Shown here: in pieces, positions 33,449-40,970 of the stretch
How positions within the stretch are numbered: position 1 is the stretch's first letter
Layout: each line of letters starts with the position of its first letter
NCBI GenBank assembly: GCA_001627335.1
Contig: LUPK01000054.1
Span: 100,886-164,885, forward strand
Reading direction: 5' to 3'
Source of the DNA: Nocardioides sp. REDSEA-S33_B3
Lineage (GTDB): Bacteria > Actinomycetota > Actinomycetes > Propionibacteriales > Nocardioidaceae
DNA length: 64,000 nucleotides
Notes under the pieces: generated by a model
Database searches by the model: none
What the model was told of the DNA's origin: nothing
The model's input: the letters and a program-made list of their open reading frames with translations, nothing else
Translations under genes and position numbers: made by a program

Positions 33449-34333
33449 GTGACCAACGACGCGTGCGACACGAACACCGCTTCATCGGGGGCGGCGACAC
33501 CGGTCGACGATGCCCAGGACCCGCAGCGCGAGGCGCTGGTGGTCGAGCACATGACGCTGGTGTCCCACATCGTCAGGGAGACGATGACCCGGGTCCCGGC
33601 GCACGTCAGCCGTGACGACCTGCAGTCCGCCGGCCTGACCGCGCTGGTCAAGGCCGCTCGTGCCTACGAGCCCGGTCGGGGGGTGCCGTTCACCCGGTAC
33701 GCCGCCAGCCGCATCCGTGGGGCGATCCTCGACGAGCTGCGCCAGGTCGACTGGGCCTCGCGCTCGGTCCGCCGCCGCGGCCGCGACCTGGAGGCCGCCC
33801 GCACCGCCCTGGCCAACACCCTGGGCCGGGCCCCGGAGAACCACGAGGTCGCCGCCTCGCTGGGCCTCTCGGTCGCCGAGGTGGAGTCCAATGACGGTGA
33901 CGTCGCCCGCGCCAACGTGCTGTCGCTGCAGGGCTCGGAGGTCTCCTTCGAGGACATGCTGGTCAGCACCTCACCGGCGCCCTCCGAGCTCGTCGAGCAC
34001 CGGGAGAAGCTGGAGTACCTCGTCGACGCGATCGCCGAGCTGCCCGAGCGGCTGCGCATCGTGGTCCAGGAGTACTTCCTCGCGGAGCGGCCGATGGCCG
34101 AGATCGCCGAGACGCTCGGCGTCACCGAGTCGCGGGTCTCCCAGATCCGCGCGGAGGCGCTGGTCCTGCTGCGCGACGCCCTCAACAGCGCTCTCGACCC
34201 CAGTCTCGTCCCGCCGCACGCACGCCCGGACGGCTGCGCCGCCCAGCGTCGCAACGCCTACTTCGAGGCCGTGGCCGCCCGCCACGCCTCCGGCAGGGTC
34301 ACCGCCCGGATCCCACAGGCCGGCACCGCCTAG
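33449..34333 (+). CDS. fliA: Flagellar sigma factor FliA (SigD, sigma-28)
   Basis: A 294-residue sigma-70-family factor. Region 2 (about 30-105; RDDLQSAGLTALVKAARAYEPGRGVPFTRYAASRIRGAI LDELR), region 3 (about 110-160) and region 4 with its HTH (LPERLRIVVQEYFLAERPMAEIAETLGVTESRVSQI) are all present. GTG 33449 has GAGGGAGG 6 nt upstream; the frame is open upstream but without a ribosome site. A roughly 50-residue tail follows region 4. No FlgM anti-sigma gene is recognisable in the window. Confidence 0.93.
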   Translation: MTNDACDTNTASSGAATPVDDAQDPQREALVVEHMTLVSHIVRETMTRVPAHVSRDDLQSAGLTALVKAARAYEPGRGVPFTRYAASRIRGAILDELRQVDWASRSVRRRGRDLEAARTALANTLGRAPENHEVAASLGLSVAEVESNDGDVARANVLSLQGSEVSFEDMLVSTSPAPSELVEHREKLEYLVDAIAELPERLRIVVQEYFLAERPMAEIAETLGVTESRVSQIRAEALVLLRDALNSALDPSLVPPHARPDGCAAQRRNAYFEAVAARHASGRVTARIPQAGTA

Positions 34334-34364
34334 GGACCAGGCGACCCGCCGCCCGTCGGCCCCG

Positions 34365-34386
34365 TCGAGAACTGCTCGAGTTTTTT
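34365..34386 (+). terminator. Hairpin with T6 tract after fliA
   Basis: TCGAG-aactg-CTCGA followed by GTTTTTT, 31 nt past the fliA stop. The stem is short, but a run of six T is rare here. The run ends 2 nt before the -35 of fliC, so it may also help that promoter as an AT-rich upstream element. Confidence 0.55.
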
Positions 34387-34388
34387 CC

Positions 34389-34415
34389 TCAAGCGGTCCG
34401 AGACGGGGCCGATGT
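34389..34415 (+). promoter_or_regulatory. Sigma-28-type promoter of fliC
   Basis: TCAA (34389-34392), 15 nt, GCCGATGT (34408-34415). A leader of about 50 nt follows, with AGGAAGGGA (34457-34465) just before the ATG; this purine run is both ribosome site and a plausible CsrA target. Confidence 0.78.
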
Positions 34416-34471
34416 GCTTCTCGAGGCCCATGGACGGGCCGCCCGACTCACCATCCAGGAAGGGATTCATC

Positions 34472-35608
34472 ATGAGTCTTCGCATCAACCAGAACATCGA
34501 CGCGGTCAACAGCTACCGCAACCTGTCGGTCACGCAGGGCCAGATGAGCAAGTCGCTGGAGAAGCTCTCCAGCGGTTTCCGCATCAACCGTGCCGCCGAC
34601 GACGCGGCCGGCCTCGCCATCTCCGAGGGTCTGCGCTCGCAGATCGGTGGCCTCAAGGTCGCGGTCCGCAACACCCAGGACGGTGTCTCGGTCGTGCAGA
34701 CCGCTGAGGGTGCGCTCACCGAGACGCACTCGATCCTCCAGCGCATGCGCGACCTGGCGGTGCAGTCGGCCAACGACTCCAACGACTCCGACTCGCGCGC
34801 TGCCATCAACGCCGAGGCCACGGCGCTGAAGGAGGAGCTGACCCGCATCGCGGATAAGACCACCTTCAACAACGTCAAGCTCCTCGACGGCTCGTTCACC
34901 GGCAAGGAGTTCCAGGTCGGCTACGCCGCCAACGACACCATCAGCGTCAGCATCTCCTCGGGCGCCGGTGCCAGCGGTGGCGAGGTCCACACCACCACGG
35001 GTGCCGCCGTTAGCGGCGCCGACTTCACCACCGCAGACTGGAACATCAGCCAGGGCGGCGTCTCCGTGGACGTCGACCTCTCGGCTGCCACCGGCACGCT
35101 GAGCGCGGTCAACACCCTCAACGCGGACGCGGGCTTCGCTGCGAACTTCCTGGCGGAGCAGGGCGACGACGGTGAGCTCGTCATCACCTCGAAGCAGTCC
35201 GGCGTCACCACGGACATCGCGGTGACTGACGGCGCCGGTGCCGTGCTGGGTGCTTCCGCTGACGGATCCCTGGGCGGCTTCAACGCGGCGGGTCTCGGGG
35301 TTGACAGCATCGACCTGTCGAACCAGGCGGACGCCACCTCCGCCATCACTGCTCTTGACACCGCCATCGGCAACGTGTCGACCGCTCGCGCCAACCTCGG
35401 TGCCCTGCAGAACCGGTTCGAGCACACGATCAACAACCTGAACGTGACCGCCGAGAACCTCTCCGCCAGCGAGAGCCGGATCCGCGACACCGACATGGCC
35501 CAGGAGATGATGGCCTTCACCCGGTCGCAGATCCTCTCCCAGGCCGGCACCGCGATGCTCGCGCAGGCCAACCAGGCCCCGCAGAGCGTCCTGTCGCTGC
35601 TGCGCTGA
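34472..35608 (+). CDS. fliC: Flagellin
   Basis: A 378-residue filament subunit. Conserved N-terminal D0/D1 (SLRINQNIDAVNSYRNLSVTQGQMSKSLEKLSSGFRINRAADDAAGLAISE) and C-terminal D1/D0 (SRIRDTDMAQEMMAFTRSQILSQAGTAMLAQANQAPQSVLSLLR). The middle (about 165-290) is the variable Thr/Ala/Gly-rich surface domain. It is the only flagellin in the window and has somewhat lower GC at third positions than neighbours, as expected for a highly expressed gene. Confidence 0.97.
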   Translation: MSLRINQNIDAVNSYRNLSVTQGQMSKSLEKLSSGFRINRAADDAAGLAISEGLRSQIGGLKVAVRNTQDGVSVVQTAEGALTETHSILQRMRDLAVQSANDSNDSDSRAAINAEATALKEELTRIADKTTFNNVKLLDGSFTGKEFQVGYAANDTISVSISSGAGASGGEVHTTTGAAVSGADFTTADWNISQGGVSVDVDLSAATGTLSAVNTLNADAGFAANFLAEQGDDGELVITSKQSGVTTDIAVTDGAGAVLGASADGSLGGFNAAGLGVDSIDLSNQADATSAITALDTAIGNVSTARANLGALQNRFEHTINNLNVTAENLSASESRIRDTDMAQEMMAFTRSQILSQAGTAMLAQANQAPQSVLSLLR

Positions 35609-35624
35609 TCCACCACGTCCCGGT

Positions 35625-35662
35625 GACCGGGGCCCGACGGCGATCCCGTCGCAGCCCCGGTC
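35625..35662 (+). terminator. Terminator hairpin after fliC
   Basis: GACCGGGGC and GCCCCGGTC pair, and within them CGACGG pairs with CCGTCG around CGAT. It begins 17 nt after the flagellin stop. Partial read-through may feed fliD, which has no clear promoter of its own. Confidence 0.75.
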
Positions 35663-35745
35663 CCGGGACCGGGCGTCACTGACACCCACCAGCAGGACCG
35701 AGCACCACCAGCAGCACCAGGGAGCGCGAGAGGAGGCGACCTCGA

Positions 35746-37077
35746 ATGGCAGCAAGCATCAGCGGACTGGCCAGCGGCATGGACACCGCGACCATCATCG
35801 ACCAGCTCATGCAGCTGGAGGCCGCGCCCCAGAACCGCCTCAAGTCCCGGGTCTCCTCCGAGAAGCTGGTCCTCTCCAGCCTCCAGGCGCTCAACAAGAC
35901 CACCGCGACGCTGGCCACCAAGGCCGAGGCGCTCGCGAAGGACACCGCGTGGACGCCCCTGACGTCCTCGAGCTCGGCCGCCGGTGTCGGCGTGAGCACC
36001 ACCAGCTCCGCCTCCCCGCGCAACCTGACCGTCACGGTCACCTCGGTCGCCAAGACCCACCAGCTCGGGTACGCCGACGCGGCCGGTCTCTCCGATGTCG
36101 TCACCGGCGCCTCGACCCTGGTCCGGCTGGACCGCTTCGACGGCTCCCCGGTCGAGGTCGAGACCGGCGACGGCACCCTCCAGGGCCTGGTCACCGCCAT
36201 CAACGACCCGGCCAACGACACCGGCCTGAGCGCCACCGTCGTCAAGGTCGCCGACGGGCAGTACCGCCTGCTGGTGGAGTCCAAGGCCACCGGCACCGCC
36301 AGCGACTTCGACCTCACGGCCCAGGACGGCAGCCCGCTGCTCGGCGGAGCCACGGTCCGCGCGGGCAGTGACGCCTCCATCGACCTCGGCGCCGGCATCT
36401 CCGCCAGCAGCTCCACCAACACCTTCTCCGAGGTCGTCCCCGGCGTCACCATCACCCTCGGTGCACAGGCCACGGTCGGCACCGTCTCCTCGGTGTCGGT
36501 CTCCCGCGACGTCGCGGGCATGACCGCCAAGGTCAAGGACCTCGTCGACTCGCTCAACGCGGTCGTCGCCGAGATCGGGGTCAAGACCGCCGGCGGCACC
36601 TCGGGCAGCGCCGGCCCGCTCGCCGGGGACGGCGGCGCCCGCCAGCTGCGCTCGCAGCTGCTGGACACCATCCGCACCGACGGCGGCACCAGCCTGGCGT
36701 CGTACGGCATCCAGGTGAACCGCGACGGCCGCCTGGACTTCGACGAGTCCGCCTTCAAGGCGGCCTACGCCGCGGACCCGACCGGGACCGCGGAGATGTT
36801 CACCACCGCCGCCGACGGGTTCGCCGCCCGGGTGGCCGAGGTCGCCAAGGGCGCCAGCGACTCCACGGACGGGACGCTGAGCGCCGCGATCACGGGTCGG
36901 CAGTCCGGCATCGACCGGATGGAGGACTCCATCGACGAGTGGGACCGCCGGCTGACGCTGCGGCGCACCGCTCTCGAGCGGCAGTTCGTGGCGCTGGAGA
37001 CAGCGCTCTCACAGATGTCCAGCCAGTCGAACTGGTTGGCCGGTCAGCTCGCCTCGCTCCCCTCGAGCAGCAGCTGA
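35746..37077 (+). CDS. fliD: Flagellar filament cap protein FliD
   Basis: A 443-residue cap that folds flagellin at the tip. N-terminal coiled coil (MAASISGLASGMDTATIIDQLMQLEAAPQNRLKSRV) and C-terminal FliD_C domain (LVDSLNAVVAEIGVKT, LASYGIQVNRDGRLDFDESAF, QFVALETALSQMSSQSNWLAGQL) are clear. ATG has GAGAGGAGG about 9 nt upstream. It is followed by fliS, and a short unknown gene completes the unit. Confidence 0.96.
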   Translation: MAASISGLASGMDTATIIDQLMQLEAAPQNRLKSRVSSEKLVLSSLQALNKTTATLATKAEALAKDTAWTPLTSSSSAAGVGVSTTSSASPRNLTVTVTSVAKTHQLGYADAAGLSDVVTGASTLVRLDRFDGSPVEVETGDGTLQGLVTAINDPANDTGLSATVVKVADGQYRLLVESKATGTASDFDLTAQDGSPLLGGATVRAGSDASIDLGAGISASSSTNTFSEVVPGVTITLGAQATVGTVSSVSVSRDVAGMTAKVKDLVDSLNAVVAEIGVKTAGGTSGSAGPLAGDGGARQLRSQLLDTIRTDGGTSLASYGIQVNRDGRLDFDESAFKAAYAADPTGTAEMFTTAADGFAARVAEVAKGASDSTDGTLSAAITGRQSGIDRMEDSIDEWDRRLTLRRTALERQFVALETALSQMSSQSNWLAGQLASLPSSSS

Positions 37078-37108
37078 CGCCCACGGGAAGTCAAGGAAGG
37101 CACCCCAC

Positions 37109-37489
37109 ATGTACAACGATCCCCGCGCCGCATACATGGATGCATCCGTCGCGACCGCCAGCCCCGCCCGCCTGCTCGTGATGCTCTACGAGCGTCTCGT
37201 GCTCGACGTGCGCAAGGCCCTGGCCGCTCAGCAGCAGGCGGACCACGCCGAGGCCCACACCCAGCTCCTCCACGCCCAGGACATCGTCCTCGAGCTGCGC
37301 GCCAGCCTCGACGTCGACGCCTGGGAGGGCGGCCCCGGGCTCGCCTCCATCTACGACTTCCTGCACCTGCAACTGGTGCGGGCCAACATCAACCGCGACG
37401 CCGGTGCCACGGAGGGCTGCCTCAAGCTCGTCGAGGACCTGTGCGCCACGTGGCGCGAAGCGGCGCTGGCTGCGAGCCAGGTCGCATGA
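37109..37489 (+). CDS. fliS: Flagellin export chaperone FliS
   Basis: A 126-residue four-helix chaperone that binds the flagellin C-terminus. Diagnostic residues: YMDASVATASPARLLVMLYERLVLDVRKAL and LYDFLH-like IYDFLHLQLVRANINRD. Complete length. Its stop overlaps the next gene (ATGA). Confidence 0.95.
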   Translation: MYNDPRAAYMDASVATASPARLLVMLYERLVLDVRKALAAQQQADHAEAHTQLLHAQDIVLELRASLDVDAWEGGPGLASIYDFLHLQLVRANINRDAGATEGCLKLVEDLCATWREAALAASQVA

Positions 37490-37914
37490 GCCCGCTGGTC
37501 ACCACGACGGATGCCCACCGTGCTGACCCCCCGGCCGACTCCCCGGCCCACCCGCCGGCCCTCCACCTCCTCGACGTCCAGAAGGCAGATCCTGCCGTGA
37601 TGGCCGAGGCGGACGTGACGGCCTGGGAGATCGTCCTGGACCGCATCGAGCTCGACGTCCTGCGCGGCGAGCGCAACCTCTCCCGCGGCCTGGAGTTCCG
37701 CACCGACCCGTGGGACCTGCCCGACACCGACATCGGGCCGATCCCCCCGCAGCTGGTCGACCGCGCCGCCGGCATCCACCGCCGCCAGCACGCGCTGATC
37801 GAGAAGATGAGCGAGACGTTGCACTACACACTGCGTCAGCAGGCCGTGGCCGAGGCCGCGAGCCGCGACCACGGCGCGGCGGCGTACCCGGTGTACGTCG
37901 ACGTGGCCATCTGA
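37486..37914 (+). CDS. Unknown protein in the fliT position
   Basis: A 142-residue protein whose ATG overlaps the fliS stop. The first 40 residues are Pro/Asp/His-rich; residues 45-125 form helices (AEADVTAWEIVLDRIELDVLRGERN, RAAGIHRRQHALIEKMSETLHYTLRQQAVAEAAS). In many bacteria this slot after fliD-fliS holds the chaperone FliT, but I see no FliT signature. Translational coupling to fliS supports a flagellar role. A 19-bp terminator lies 37 nt downstream. Confidence 0.7.
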   Translation: MSPLVTTTDAHRADPPADSPAHPPALHLLDVQKADPAVMAEADVTAWEIVLDRIELDVLRGERNLSRGLEFRTDPWDLPDTDIGPIPPQLVDRAAGIHRRQHALIEKMSETLHYTLRQQAVAEAASRDHGAAAYPVYVDVAI

Positions 37915-37951
37915 CCGATTCCCCCCCGGGCCAGGACCACCCCTCCCTGGT

Positions 37952-37993
37952 CACCGCGACCCCCGTCCTCCGTCGAGGACGGGGGTCGCGGTG
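37952..37993 (+). terminator. 19-bp perfect terminator hairpin after the fliD operon
   Basis: Arms 37952-37970 (CACCGCGACCCCCGTCCTC) and 37975-37993 pair without mismatch around CGTC. The strongest hairpin in the motility island; it separates fliD-fliS from cheA. Confidence 0.85.
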
Positions 37994-38086
37994 TGTCCGG
38001 AGCCGGTCGCCACCCGGGCGGGATGCCCCGGTCTGGACCATCGACCAGACCAGTGGTCCGAAATGCGGGAGAACGTGGCGGCGCTC

Positions 38087-38113
38087 TCACCTTCGCGGGT
38101 GGTGCGCCGATGG
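38087..38113 (+). promoter_or_regulatory. Sigma-28-type promoter of cheA-cheW-MCP
   Basis: TCAC (38087-38090), 15 nt, GCCGATGG (38106-38113), about 62 nt before the cheA GTG. Confidence 0.72.
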
Positions 38114-38175
38114 GGGAGGTCGACCCCGCTGCGGCCGCCCCCGGCCCAGCACGCCCGACAGGAAGGGGGAGAGCC

Positions 38176-40473
38176 GTGGACGACGACGCCGAGATCGTGG
38201 CGGAGTTCCTCGTGGAGAGCCACGAGAACCTCGACCAGCTCGACCGGGACCTCGTGGAGCTCGAGCGCACGCCGGACTCCCGCGAGCTGCTCTCCAGCAT
38301 CTTCCGGACCATCCACACCATCAAGGGCACCAGCGGCTTCCTCGCCTTCAACCGGCTCGAGGCGCTGACGCACGTGGGGGAGAACCTCCTCTCTCGCCTG
38401 CGCGACGGCAAGATGGTGATGACCACCCACACCGCCGGCGCGCTGCTGACCATGGTCGACACCGTCCGCGCGCTGCTCGAGGCGATCGAGCACGGCGCCG
38501 GCGACGCCGACCCGGGCGTCGACGTCGAGTCGGTCGTCTCCCTGCTCGAGCGGGTGCTGGCCGGTGACGTCGAGGAGCCGGCGGCGGCGGCCGCCGAGGG
38601 CGGTGAGCAGGCAACCGTTTCGGAGCTGGAGTCGGTTCAGGACGCACCGCCTGCGCAGGCCGCGGTCGAGGGCGGTGAGCAGGCAACCGTCACGGCGACC
38701 GACTCGGTTGAGGACGCACCGCCCGCGGCGGCAGCTGCGCCCGCACACGAGCCGGACCCGGTCGCGGAGGAGCTGCTCGACCCGGTGCTCGACCAGGCTC
38801 CGGAGGACGTGCCCGCCGCCGCCGAGGTGGAGGAGGGCCGCCGGGGCGTCGTGGACTCCTCGGTGCGTGTGGACGTGGACCTGCTCGACGGGCTGGTGCA
38901 GCTGGTGGGGGAGCTGGTGCTGACGCGCAACCAGATCCTGCAGCGCACCGAGGCCGCCGACGACGTCGAGCTGGTCCGCGCCTCCCAGCGCCTGGACCTC
39001 GTGGCCAGCGAGCTGCAGGAGAGCGTGATGCGCACGCGCATGCAGCCCATCGGCCAGGTCTGGTCGAAGATGCCGCGCATCGTGCGCGACCTGGCCCACC
39101 AGCTCGGCCGCGAGGTTGACCTGGAGATGGACGGCCACGACACCGAGCTGGACCGCTCGCTGCTCGAGGCCCTCAAGGGGCCCCTGACCCACCTGGTGCG
39201 CAACTCCCTGGACCACGGCATCGAGCCGCCCCCGGCCCGTGCCGCGGCGGGCAAGCCGACGGCCGGCCGGCTGCTGCTGCGGGCCTACCACGAGTCCGGC
39301 CAGGTGGTCGTCGAGATCACCGACGACGGCAAGGGGATCGACCCCCGCCACATCGGCGACGTCGCGGTGCGCCGTGGCGTGGTCACCCGCGAGCAGCTGG
39401 CCCGGATGGAGCCGCGCGACGTCCTGGACCTGATCTTCCGTCCCGGGTTCTCCACCGCCGAGCAGGTCACCAACGTGTCCGGTCGTGGCGTGGGGATGGA
39501 CGTGGTGCGGACCTCGATCGAGCGGATCGGCGGCAGCGTCGACCTCACCAGCACCGTCGGGTGCGGTACGACGATGCGGATCCGCATCCCGCTGACGCTG
39601 GCCATCATCCCGGCGCTGGTCGTCGGGCAGCAGGGTGAGCGCTACGCGATCCCGCAGGCCAACCTGGTCGAGCTGGTCCGCCTCGAGGGGCAGGACCTGC
39701 GCGAGAACGTCGAGACGCTCGCCGGCGCCCCCGTCCTGCGGCTGCGCGGTCGGCTGCTCCCGCTGGTGTCTCTCTCCGAGGCGCTCGGCGGCGAGAAGGC
39801 CGACCCGGACGGGCTCACCATCGTGGTGGTGCAGGCCGACGAGACCCGCTTCGGGCTGTGCGTCGAGGAGGTCCACGACACCCAGGAGATCGTCGTGAAG
39901 CCGATCGGGCGCCAGCTCAAGTCGCTGCCGACGTACGCCGGTGCCACGATCATGGGCGACGGTCGCGTCGCCCTCATCCTCGACGTGGGCGGCATCGCCC
40001 GCACCCGGGCGATCGGTGCGGCGCACGCGACCGAGCCCGAGGTGCAGGTCGGCACCGTCGACTCCCGGGCGCTGCTCGTGCTCGAGGTCTCCCAGGGCCG
40101 CCGGGCGGCGCTGCCGCTCACGGCGGTGAGCCGGCTGGAGGAGTTCGAGCTCGGGCGGGTCGAGCGGTCCGGCGGCGTGGAGGTCGTGCAGTACCGCGAC
40201 GGCATCCTGCCGCTGCTGCGCCTGGCCCCGGCGATCGGGCTGGCCGAGTCGCCGCCTGCGGAGGACCAGATCAGCGTCGTCGTCCACGAGGACGGCCAGC
40301 ACCGGGTCGGCATCGTCATCGACCGGGTCCTCGACGTCGTCGAGGAGCACGTCGTCCCGACGGAGGTGGGCAGGCGCAACGGCGTGCTCGGCTCCGCCGT
40401 GGTCCAGGACAAGGTCACCGACCTCGTCGACCTCGACGCCGTCGTGCGTCCTCTCCTGGCAGGTGCGCGATGA
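38176..40473 (+). CDS. cheA: Chemotaxis sensor kinase CheA, no P2 domain, two CheW-like domains
   Basis: A 765-residue histidine kinase. P1/Hpt with phospho-acceptor H47 (IFRTIHTIKGTSGF). The region 120-230, where CheY/CheB-binding P2 usually lies, is a disordered acidic Ala/Pro linker carrying two 49-bp repeat-encoded peptides. P3 dimerisation follows, then P4 ATPase (LVRNSLDHGIE N-box, DDGKGID G1, FRPGFSTAEQVTNVSGRGVGMDVV G2). Two tandem CheW-like domains end the protein (about 475-615 and 625-765). GTG start with GGAAGGGGGAGA upstream. It heads the cheA-cheW-MCP operon. Confidence 0.95.
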   Translation: MDDDAEIVAEFLVESHENLDQLDRDLVELERTPDSRELLSSIFRTIHTIKGTSGFLAFNRLEALTHVGENLLSRLRDGKMVMTTHTAGALLTMVDTVRALLEAIEHGAGDADPGVDVESVVSLLERVLAGDVEEPAAAAAEGGEQATVSELESVQDAPPAQAAVEGGEQATVTATDSVEDAPPAAAAAPAHEPDPVAEELLDPVLDQAPEDVPAAAEVEEGRRGVVDSSVRVDVDLLDGLVQLVGELVLTRNQILQRTEAADDVELVRASQRLDLVASELQESVMRTRMQPIGQVWSKMPRIVRDLAHQLGREVDLEMDGHDTELDRSLLEALKGPLTHLVRNSLDHGIEPPPARAAAGKPTAGRLLLRAYHESGQVVVEITDDGKGIDPRHIGDVAVRRGVVTREQLARMEPRDVLDLIFRPGFSTAEQVTNVSGRGVGMDVVRTSIERIGGSVDLTSTVGCGTTMRIRIPLTLAIIPALVVGQQGERYAIPQANLVELVRLEGQDLRENVETLAGAPVLRLRGRLLPLVSLSEALGGEKADPDGLTIVVVQADETRFGLCVEEVHDTQEIVVKPIGRQLKSLPTYAGATIMGDGRVALILDVGGIARTRAIGAAHATEPEVQVGTVDSRALLVLEVSQGRRAALPLTAVSRLEEFELGRVERSGGVEVVQYRDGILPLLRLAPAIGLAESPPAEDQISVVVHEDGQHRVGIVIDRVLDVVEEHVVPTEVGRRNGVLGSAVVQDKVTDLVDLDAVVRPLLAGAR
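38601..38721. repeat. Two copies of the 49-bp in-frame element in cheA
   Basis: Copies at 38601-38649 and 38673-38721, each 49 bp, starting CGGTGAGCAGGCAACCGT and ending GACGCACCG. Start-to-start distance is 72 nt (24 codons). They encode GGEQATV-x7-VxDAPP, the same frame and sense as in fliK. Confidence 0.9.
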
Positions 40474-40970
40474 CCGTCACGACCCTCACCCCGACCTCCG
40501 GAGGCACCCGGACCACCGGGGCCACCGGACAGATGTGCACCTTCTGGGTGGACGGCCTCTACTTCGGCCTCCAGGTGGAGCACGTCCAGGAGGTGCTGCG
40601 CTACCAGCAGCTGACGGTGGTGCCCTGCGCGCCGGACGCCGTCCACGGCCTCATCAACCTGCGCGGACAGATCGTGACCGCGCTCGACCTGCGGTGCCGG
40701 CTCGGGCTCCCGCCGCGACCCGAGGGCGAGCTGCCCATGAACGTCATCGTCCGCTCCCGCGGCGAGGTCGTCTCCCTGCTCGTCGACGACATCGGTGACG
40801 TCATCGACACCACCGAGGTCTCCCTCCAGCCCACGCCGGCCAACCTGCCCCCCACGGTGCAGGACGTCGTCGGCGGGGTGCTGCCCCTGCCCGGATCGAT
40901 CCTTCTCGTCGTCGACGCCGAGCGCGCCGTCGACGTCTCCACACCCGACACCACCGGAGGAACGCCGTGA
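40470..40970 (+). CDS. cheW: Chemotaxis coupling protein CheW
   Basis: A 166-residue adaptor between receptors and CheA. CheW fold: [65 protein letters not shown] and [13 protein letters not shown] overlaps the cheA stop (ATGA); its own stop overlaps the receptor GTG (GTGA). A 20-residue Thr/Gly-rich N-terminal extension precedes the domain. Confidence 0.96.
   Translation: MTVTTLTPTSGGTRTTGATGQMCTFWVDGLYFGLQVEHVQEVLRYQQLTVVPCAPDAVHGLINLRGQIVTALDLRCRLGLPPRPEGELPMNVIVRSRGEVVSLLVDDIGDVIDTTEVSLQPTPANLPPTVQDVVGGVLPLPGSILLVVDAERAVDVSTPDTTGGTP

Noticed and set aside
35663..35745. Sigma-28-type promoter before fliD
   Set aside because: The best match (TCAC-N16-GACCGAGC) has the wrong spacer and a poor octamer; read-through from fliC is as likely.
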